40,310 nt of DNA from SAR202 cluster bacterium bin90 (GTDB lineage: Bacteria > Chloroflexota > Dehalococcoidia > Lucifugimonadales > JADFKI01), in contig MPND01000033.1 of assembly GCA_002238855.1 (NCBI GenBank), positions 1-40,310 on the forward strand. The letters run 5' to 3'. This document shows positions 33,269 to 40,310 of this stretch, piece by piece. The notes under the pieces are model-generated. The model had not been told where the DNA came from and did no database searches. It saw nothing but the letters and a program-made list of their open reading frames with translations. The position numbers were made by a program, and so were the translations under genes. The first letter of the stretch is position 1, and each line of letters opens with the position of its first letter.

Positions 33269-33297
33269 TCAGCCACTCCCAAGGGATAGGAGAAATC

Positions 33298-33338
33298 TCC
33301 CCCATCCTCACCTTCCCCTATCGAGTGGGAAGGGACAT
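33298..33338. repeat. CCTTCCCC-type hairpin repeat, copy R2
   Basis: CCTTCCC pairs with GGGAAGG around CTATCGAGT, after TCCCCCATCCTCA. It lies in the spacer between atpD and atpC, within the operon. Confidence 0.75.
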
Positions 33339-33361
33339 TATGCCTTTTGCAGTTATCCGGA

Positions 33362-34825
<1,464 letters not shown>

Positions 34826-34839
34826 GGGCTGACGTTTCT

Positions 34840-34872
34840 GCCCTCACCCTAACCCTCTGAGAGAGATGGGAC
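34840..34872. repeat. CCCTCACCCTAACCCTC-type element, copy R5 (diverged)
   Basis: CCCTCACCCTAACCCTCTGA then GAGAGATGGGACA. It shares the ...CACCCTAACC...GGGACA outline with R1 to R4 but has a weak hairpin. It lies in the atpG-atpD spacer. Confidence 0.5.
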
Positions 34873-34895
34873 ATAGGGGGCTGAAAACTCCCCTC

Positions 34896-35756
34896 TTACT
34901 CGACTGCTGCAACACCGCCAACGATGTCTAGCAGTTCCTTGGTTATCGTTTCCTGTCGCGCCTTGTTCATCACCAGCGTCAGGTCATCGACCATCTCGTT
35001 GGCGTTGTCGGTGGCGTTGCGCATAGCAACCATGCGCGCCGACTGCTCGCTTGCGATGCCCTCGAGCAGGTAATGGTAGAGCTGCATTTCGACATAGCGG
35101 GGAAGCAACTGGTCCAAAACCGGGCGCTCCTCCGGCTCGTAGATGTAGCCTACCGCCTGGGTCGCCTCAAGCTCCGCAGGGACGACCGGGAGCAGCTGCA
35201 CGACGGTCGGGTTTTGTTGCGTGGTGTTCACGAAATCGGCGTAGGCGACGAATACGGCGTCCACTTCTTCATTCGTGAATGACTCGATGACGATACGGGC
35301 GACCGGCGTGACCACATCAATGCCGGGACGGTCGGGGATATCGGTGAAGACGGCCTGTACATCCTGGCCTGTCCGGACCATGAAGTCCCTGCCCTTCTTG
35401 CCCATAGCGATGACACTGACACCTGCGCCCTGCTGATCGACGACGAACTGCCCTGCCGTGCGGTTGATGTTGGAGTTCAAGCCGCCAGTGAGTCCCCTGT
35501 CGGGGGAGATGACGACAAGTCCGACATTGTTGCGGGTACGCTCTACGAGCAAGGGATGGTGGTCTTCGTCATCCTGCGTCTGCGCGGCGAGATGCGAAAG
35601 CATGGTCTGCATCAGGTCGGCGTATGGCCTGCCACGAAGGGCGGCTTCCTGAGTGCGGCGCATCTTGGACGCGGCGATCATGGACATCGCCTTCGTAATC
35701 TTCGCGGTGTTTTCGACGCTGCGAATACGCCGCCTGATTTGTCTTACGCTTGCCAT
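34896..35756 (-). CDS. atpG: ATP synthase F1 gamma subunit
   Basis: 286 residues. The N-terminal rotor helix begins VRQIRRRIRSVENTAKITKAMSMIAASKMRR (about 4-33) and the C-terminal helix ends MVAMRNATDNANEMVDDLTLVMNKARQETITKELLDIVGG (about 242-281), both diagnostic. The Rossmann-like middle contains ISPDRGLTGGLNSNINR. The subunit is the rotating shaft between F1 and the c-ring. AGGA precedes ATG 35756. Confidence 0.97.
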   Translation of the reverse strand: MASVRQIRRRIRSVENTAKITKAMSMIAASKMRRTQEAALRGRPYADLMQTMLSHLAAQTQDDEDHHPLLVERTRNNVGLVVISPDRGLTGGLNSNINRTAGQFVVDQQGAGVSVIAMGKKGRDFMVRTGQDVQAVFTDIPDRPGIDVVTPVARIVIESFTNEEVDAVFVAYADFVNTTQQNPTVVQLLPVVPAELEATQAVGYIYEPEERPVLDQLLPRYVEMQLYHYLLEGIASEQSARMVAMRNATDNANEMVDDLTLVMNKARQETITKELLDIVGGVAAVE

Positions 35757-35819
35757 TTCTTTGTCCTGACTGCGCTACAAGGATGCTTGGATATTTAACT
35801 CAAGAATCGGATGGAGGGT

Positions 35820-35856
35820 ACACCCCAATCCTAGCCATCCCCCATCGAGGGGAAGA
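35820..35856. repeat. CCATCCCCC-type hairpin repeat, copy R3
   Basis: CCCC-ATCGA-GGGG stem after CACCCCAATCCTAG; shares the outline of R1. It lies in the atpA-atpG spacer. Confidence 0.7.
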
Positions 35857-35868
35857 TACTATTGCTTT

Positions 35869-37380
35869 CTAGTAAGGCACATTCGTCTTGAAGTCGTCGA
35901 TTGCAGCCTTAAGGGCTTCTTCGGTATCGCCGGTGATGTTACCGGTCTCGGATATCTCGGAGAGGAGGTCTCGCTGGTTGGACGCGAAGTAGCTTCCGAA
36001 CGCGGCTTCGAATGCCCGAACCTTCTCAATTTCCACATCGTCAAGATAACCGTTCGCAAGCGCGTACAGGATTGCCGCCTGCTGTTCCATCGAGATAGGG
36101 GCGTTCTGGTCCTGCTTCAGGATTTCGGTGGCGCGCTGGCCTCGTTCGAGCTGCTGTCGCGTTGCTGCGTCGAGGTCTGCTGTGCCGAACTGCGCGAACG
36201 TCTGAAGCTCGGCGTACTGCGCGAGGTCGAGGCGGAGGCTTCCTGCCACGCCCCGGATAGCTCGCGTCTGCGCTGCGCTGCCCACGCGGGAGACGGAGAG
36301 ACCGGCGTTCACTGCGGGGCGGATGCCGGAGTTGAACAGCTCAGGCTCAAGGTAAATCTGGCCGTCAGTGATGGAGATAACATTCGTTGGCACATACGCC
36401 GACACGTCGCCAGCGAGTGTCTCAATGATGGGTAGGGCTGTAATGGACCCGCCGCCGTTCCGCTCATCGAGCTTCGCTGCGCGCTCAAGGAGCCGGCTGT
36501 GCAGGTAGAATACGTCGCCGGGGTAGGCTTCGCGGCCCGGTGGGCGGCGTAGCAGCAGCGACATCTGGCGATATGCCCAGGCATGCTTGGAGAGGTCGTC
36601 GTAGATGATGAGGGCATCCTTGCCCTGCCACATGAACTCTTCTGCCATCGCGCAGCCCGAATATGGCGCGAGATACTGCATCGCCGCAGGGTCGGAGGCG
36701 TTTGCCGCGACTACGATGGTGTGCTCCATCGCGCCGTGCTGTTCCAGCAGCGCAACCGTCTGCGCGACCTTGCCGACCTTCTGCCCGATGGCGACATAGA
36801 TGCAGACCAGGTCTCCGCCCTTCTGGTTGATGATCGAGTCGAGTGCGATTGCGGACTTGCCGGTGGAGCGGTCGCCAATTATGAGCTCGCGCTGCCCGCG
36901 TCCGACCGGAATCATTGCGTCAATCGCCTTGATACCTGTCTGCACAGGGGTGTCAACGGAACTGCGGATTGCCACGTTTGGGGCGACAACCTCGACATCG
37001 CGGGTCTTGCTCGTACCGAGCGGGCCCTTGCCGTCGATGGGCTGGCCGACACCGTCCACGACGCGGCCTACAAGCTCGTCGCCTACGGGAACGACTACGA
37101 CACGGCCGGTGCTCCTGACCTCTGAGCCTTCCTTAATGGATAGGGGGTCTCCGAGAATCACCGTACCGACGCTGTCTTCTTCGAGGTTGAGCGCCATGCC
37201 CATGACGCCGCCCTCGAACTCCAGCAGTTCGGAGTAGGCAACGCCGGACAAGCCGTGAACCTGCGCGATGCCGTCACCAACTTCAACAACTGTGCCGACA
37301 TCCACCATGCTCAGGTCGCGCCCGAACTCTTCAATCTGGCGCTTGATTACCGAAGCAATATCTTGTCCTCTGACTGCCAT
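35869..37380 (-). CDS. atpA: ATP synthase F1 alpha subunit
   Basis: 503 residues with GGAGGAG upstream of ATG 37380. P-loop [15 protein letters not shown] (about 170-184), [10 protein letters not shown] (about 112-121), the signature [22 protein letters not shown] (about 348-369) and [20 protein letters not shown] (about 373-392) with the arginine finger. It is the non-catalytic nucleotide-binding partner of beta. Ordinary length. Confidence 0.98.
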   Translation of the reverse strand: MAVRGQDIASVIKRQIEEFGRDLSMVDVGTVVEVGDGIAQVHGLSGVAYSELLEFEGGVMGMALNLEEDSVGTVILGDPLSIKEGSEVRSTGRVVVVPVGDELVGRVVDGVGQPIDGKGPLGTSKTRDVEVVAPNVAIRSSVDTPVQTGIKAIDAMIPVGRGQRELIIGDRSTGKSAIALDSIINQKGGDLVCIYVAIGQKVGKVAQTVALLEQHGAMEHTIVVAANASDPAAMQYLAPYSGCAMAEEFMWQGKDALIIYDDLSKHAWAYRQMSLLLRRPPGREAYPGDVFYLHSRLLERAAKLDERNGGGSITALPIIETLAGDVSAYVPTNVISITDGQIYLEPELFNSGIRPAVNAGLSVSRVGSAAQTRAIRGVAGSLRLDLAQYAELQTFAQFGTADLDAATRQQLERGQRATEILKQDQNAPISMEQQAAILYALANGYLDDVEIEKVRAFEAAFGSYFASNQRDLLSEISETGNITGDTEEALKAAIDDFKTNVPY

Positions 37381-37457
37381 GCAGCTCCTCCGTTTACAGA
37401 CTATACCGCCGGTTGGCGTGTCGCCTGATGATTTTATGCTCTAATCGCCTTCTCAGG

Positions 37458-37997
37458 CTATGCGCCCTGCACCAGCTCGCGCCGGAGTTCGTCCAGCCTC
37501 GTGCGGGTGCTGCCGTCAATGACCTTGTCGCCGACTCGCGCGACAAATCCGCCGAGTATCTGCGGATCAATTCTGGATGTCGAAGTTATGTCCTTGCCGA
37601 CGATACCTTTCAGCATCGTTTCGATGCGGCCCTGCTGCTCGTCGCTAAGGGCGACAGCGGAGACCACCTCTGCTCGCTCGATGCCGTTATGTTCGTCAAG
37701 CATCTGCTGATACGATTCGGTGATGCTTGGCAGTAGCCGGGCGGAGTTTCGAGACGCGAGCAGCGAGATTAGATTGAGTGCAAGCGGACCGATCGAATCA
37801 CCGAGTGACTCTTTGATCATATCGGTCTTCTGGCTCAATGTGAGCTGCGGGGCGTCGAGGAAATTCGCGAACTCCTCATTCACCATAGCGTCGGAGAGCA
37901 AGGCTAGGTCGTCGAGCCATCTGTCAGGCTCGCCCTGTTCCAATGCAATGGCGAAGACCGCCTGGGCGTATCTGCGCGCGGATGCTCCTCTTGCCAT
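37458..37997 (-). CDS. atpH: ATP synthase F1 delta subunit
   Basis: 179 residues. ARRYAQAVFAIALEQGEPDRWLDDLALLSDAM (about 8-39) is the N-terminal helical domain that caps F1. The C-terminal KDITSTSRIDPQILGGFVARVGDKVIDGSTRTRLDELRREL (about 134-175) carries the family signature. It is part of the stator stalk. AGAGGTAA lies before ATG 37997. Confidence 0.96.
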   Translation of the reverse strand: MARGASARRYAQAVFAIALEQGEPDRWLDDLALLSDAMVNEEFANFLDAPQLTLSQKTDMIKESLGDSIGPLALNLISLLASRNSARLLPSITESYQQMLDEHNGIERAEVVSAVALSDEQQGRIETMLKGIVGKDITSTSRIDPQILGGFVARVGDKVIDGSTRTRLDELRRELVQGA

Positions 37998-38070
37998 TTA
38001 CCTCTACTCGCTTCGGATTACTGCGCTCGTTTCCTGCTTCAGACAGGAGTAGCGAAGTGTCTTTACCTGT

Positions 38071-38574
38071 CTAATTTCGGTTGATGCGGGAGTCGCTCTC
38101 TTCGAGTACGCGGTCGATGATGTCCTGATGCGCTTGCTCGTCGAGGGACCGTTCCACCACGCGCTCGGCGGCGGTAATGGCGAGGCCCGCGAATTCGCCT
38201 CGGAGCTGCTCGATTGCTGAATCACGCTCGCGCTGGATATTCGCCTCGGCGCGGGCTCGCTCAGCGTCGATTTCCTGCCTGACCTTGGCGGTTTCCTCTT
38301 CGCGGAATCGCTCCGCGACCTCACGCGCCGATGCGATGAGTTGCTGGCCCTCGGCACGGGCGGCTTCGAGTTGCGACTCAACCTCAGCCTGAGACTGGGC
38401 AGACTCTTCCCGGGCGCGCTCTGCGGCTTCGAGGCTCTCCCTGATGCGCTCGGAGCGCTGGTCGAGCATGTTCACGATGGGCTTGTACAGGAACTTCATC
38501 AGCACGAACAGCAAGATCAAGAAGCTGATGATGTGCGTTATCAAGCCGGGCAGGTTAATCCCCAAGGCTTCCAT
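38071..38574 (-). CDS. atpF: ATP synthase Fo b subunit
   Basis: 167 residues with one N-terminal membrane helix (LPGLITHIISFLILLFVLMKFLY, about 8-30), followed by a long charged, alanine-rich coiled coil to about residue 150. FLYKPIVNMLDQRSERIRESL (about 28-48) is typical of the hinge. It is the peripheral stalk. A partial hairpin (AGACAGG/CCTGTCT, 38041-38072) overlaps its stop codon. Confidence 0.96.
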   Translation of the reverse strand: MEALGINLPGLITHIISFLILLFVLMKFLYKPIVNMLDQRSERIRESLEAAERAREESAQSQAEVESQLEAARAEGQQLIASAREVAERFREEETAKVRQEIDAERARAEANIQRERDSAIEQLRGEFAGLAITAAERVVERSLDEQAHQDIIDRVLEESDSRINRN

Positions 38575-38610
38575 GCCGTATCCCCTATTTCTCTAGCGGA
38601 TAAGGGCTTT

Positions 38611-38656
38611 CACCCCCATCCTGGCCTTCCCCCAATAGAGGGGGAAGGAACATTTG
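38611..38656. repeat. CCTTCCCCC-type hairpin repeat, copy R4
   Basis: CCTTCCCCC (38627-38635) pairs perfectly with GGGGGAAGG (38642-38650) around AATAGA; preceded by TTTCACCCCCATCCTGG and followed by AACATT. Nearly identical to R1. It lies in the atpE-atpF spacer. Confidence 0.8.
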
Positions 38657-38670
38657 CGATTATTTGATGG

Positions 38671-38922
<252 letters not shown>

Positions 38923-38986
38923 CTAGATTTCTGCGTACCCTGTACTTTTCAGGTCCTACGCATTTCTAAGCTGAGATGTGTGAATT

Positions 38987-40039
38987 CTAGTGGTGTTCTC
39001 CACCGTGGGCGGTCGTCGCCATAACTGCGAAGACCAGAGTGAGCATAGCGAAGATGAATGCCTGAATCGCGCCCACGAACAGTTCCAGTCCCAGGAACGG
39101 GATCAGCCCGATGAGCGGGAACAGGAACGCCATAGCTATCAGCAGCACCTCGCCGGCGAAGATGTTGCCGAACAGACGGAATGTGAAGCTGATGACCTTG
39201 GCGACCTCGCCAATGGCTTCGAGGATACCCACGAAGAACCCGACGGGGCCCTCCTTGAAGTTTATGAACTTGCCGAGGTGACCGAACCCGAGGGCTGAGA
39301 AGCCCCAGAAGTGGATCGTCACCATCGCGATGAGCGCGATTGCGAGCGTGGTGTTCACATCGGTATTCGCGCTGCGGAGGAACGGAACCAGCAGACCTGC
39401 CTGCCTGCCCTCTTCCACGCCGTGATGCTCTTCATACTCGGCGGCGGTGATGTCCTCGCTGACGGAGCCGAAACTGAGGAAGCCGAACGCGCCATCGCCT
39501 TCGAATATCTGCATGTGAATGCTGTCGAGGTTGACAACCTCGCCGGCCTTTTCGGCCTTCTCTTCGGCGTGGTGGATGATCTCTTTCGGCGTCTCAATCC
39601 AGCCGATGGTTCCGAATCCGGGCAGAATGCCTATCCAGTTGGAGACCATGATGAAGAGGAAGATGGTCATTACGAGGGGGAAGAAGCGGCGGGCGCGCTC
39701 ACGGCCCGCGATGCGCTCGCAGAGGTCGAGGAAGAATTCGATGAATACTTCGACAAGATTCTGCAAGCCGCGCGGAACCTGGCTCATGCGCCGGGTGGCG
39801 AAGAAGGAGATGACAATCAGGGTGATGATGGTAATCCAAGCGGTTACCATCGTGTTCTTCAGCGTGAAGCCGAGAATCTTGGTGGGAATGAACGGCTCGG
39901 CTGGGATCTGGATGTGCGCCAGGGGTGCGCCGAGGAAGCCGAGTCCGAAGGCATTGCCGAGAGCGCCGCCCAACAGACTGACTACAAATGCGATAAGCGC
40001 GATTATGAGTATTGCCAGAGTCTTAGGATTGCTAAGCAC
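38987..40039 (-). CDS. atpB: ATP synthase Fo a subunit with an internal insertion
   Basis: 350 residues, about 80-100 more than typical. The usual blocks are present: NWIGILPGFG (about 134-143), LRSANTDVNTTLAIALIAM (about 221-239), and FTFRLFGNIFAGEVLLI with the essential Arg at about 288. Between the first two blocks lies a hydrophilic, charged insertion of roughly 65-70 residues (about 147-213; HHAEEKAEKAGEVVN, MQIFEGDGAF, EYEEHHGVEEG). It would face one side of the membrane between helices. The gene starts at GTG 40039 with AGGGGA eleven bases upstream. It is the proton channel partner of the c ring. Confidence 0.95.
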   Translation of the reverse strand: MLSNPKTLAILIIALIAFVVSLLGGALGNAFGLGFLGAPLAHIQIPAEPFIPTKILGFTLKNTMVTAWITIITLIVISFFATRRMSQVPRGLQNLVEVFIEFFLDLCERIAGRERARRFFPLVMTIFLFIMVSNWIGILPGFGTIGWIETPKEIIHHAEEKAEKAGEVVNLDSIHMQIFEGDGAFGFLSFGSVSEDITAAEYEEHHGVEEGRQAGLLVPFLRSANTDVNTTLAIALIAMVTIHFWGFSALGFGHLGKFINFKEGPVGFFVGILEAIGEVAKVISFTFRLFGNIFAGEVLLIAMAFLFPLIGLIPFLGLELFVGAIQAFIFAMLTLVFAVMATTAHGGEHH

Positions 40040-40102
40040 GCTCTACGTTGTCCCCTGTTTTCCAATGTCAGTCGTTGTCTGGACTGTCAGAAAAGATAGT
40101 TG

Positions 40103-40310
40103 TTAGTCTTCAGTGTTTGCGGCAAAGACCGCCAACAACATCCTCATCATCCCAACAACCGCCACCGCAATGCCCAAGCCCAGCCCTATCAGGGTGAGCA
40201 AAGGACTCAGTTCAAGCTTGCGGTCGAGCAGAAAGCCGCCGTAAGTTCCGCCTGCAATGCAGACTGCCACAAACCATCCGATGCCCAGAAGACGGAGCAC
40301 CAGCGCCAAT
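40103..40310 (-). CDS. AtpZ/AtpI-like small membrane protein (cut by window edge)
   Basis: At least 68 residues; the frame is open to the right edge, where the only start seen is a TTG at 40309, so the true start is probably outside. Two helices are visible (LGIGWFVAVCIAGGTYGGFLL and LLTLIGLGLGIAVAVVGMM), with the motif GGxxGGFLLDRKLxLSPLLTLIGLxLG typical of AtpZ. AtpI/AtpZ proteins assist c-ring assembly or Mg2+ entry. It is the first visible gene of the operon, in the usual place ahead of atpB. Confidence 0.8.
   Translation of the reverse strand, partial: LALVLRLLGIGWFVAVCIAGGTYGGFLLDRKLELSPLLTLIGLGLGIAVAVVGMMRMLLAVFAANTED

Overview
The window looks like a chromosomal segment of a high-GC bacterium in the Chloroflexota, most likely a Dehalococcoidia or SAR202-type lineage. 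This is inferred from gene content only: coenzyme F420 genes (cofD, cofC) beside luciferase-like oxidoreductases, CaiB-type CoA transferase and crotonase genes, a Rex regulator next to an F1Fo-ATPase operon, and a secreted subtilase-fold/RCC1 protein. There is no 16S gene, so the placement is not proven. No prophage, insertion sequence with a transposase, or CRISPR array was seen.

Layout. 1-2.2 kb: the end of an MFS exporter, dgkA, and a methyltransferase convergent with dgkA. 2.2-2.86 kb: a gene-poor stretch with dyads and hairpins. 2.86-5.4 kb: a large secreted protein whose subtilisin fold has lost all three catalytic residues, followed by PPC-like and RCC1-like domains. 5.6-9.4 kb: polA and a luciferase-like oxidoreductase. 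9.4-11.6 kb: a relic of a crotonase 3' end, a small membrane protein, an intact crotonase and a second methyltransferase. 11.7-15.4 kb: a 50-residue protein, a candidate small RNA with its own promoter and terminator, tRNA-Gly(TCC), then an operon of a queuosine-precursor transporter, a short-chain dehydrogenase and a class III aminotransferase. 15.8-19.6 kb (minus strand): an alpha/beta hydrolase, an overlapping two-gene HEPN-like module, a CoA transferase and a crotonase. 19.6-23.1 kb (minus): a Uma2-family protein, then a tightly coupled operon of a Phd-type antitoxin, cofD, cofC and an F420-type oxidoreductase. 23.2-24.4 kb: recF. 24.4-25.2 kb: two small hypothetical genes. 25.6-29.1 kb (minus): tig-clpP-clpX proteostasis cluster. 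29.3-32.7 kb: a small membrane protein, a siroheme nitrite/sulfite reductase with a terminator in its leader, and rex with a perfect Rex operator in its own promoter region. 32.8-40.3 kb (minus): the ATP synthase operon atpZ-B-E-F-H-A-G-D-C, cut by the right edge.

Functional links: CofC and CofD make the F420 precursor probably used by the neighbouring luciferase-like enzyme. The crotonases and CoA transferase point to acyl-CoA catabolism. Tig, ClpP and ClpX form the usual folding and degradation module. Rex (NADH/NAD+ sensing) sits between a reductase and the ATP synthase.

The most unusual items are the catalytically dead subtilase, the HEPN-like pair, the antitoxin in the toxin-less F420 operon, the autonomous small-RNA unit, the reductase leader terminator, the crotonase-tail duplication, and several families of short intergenic hairpin repeats concentrated in the spacers of the ATP synthase operon.
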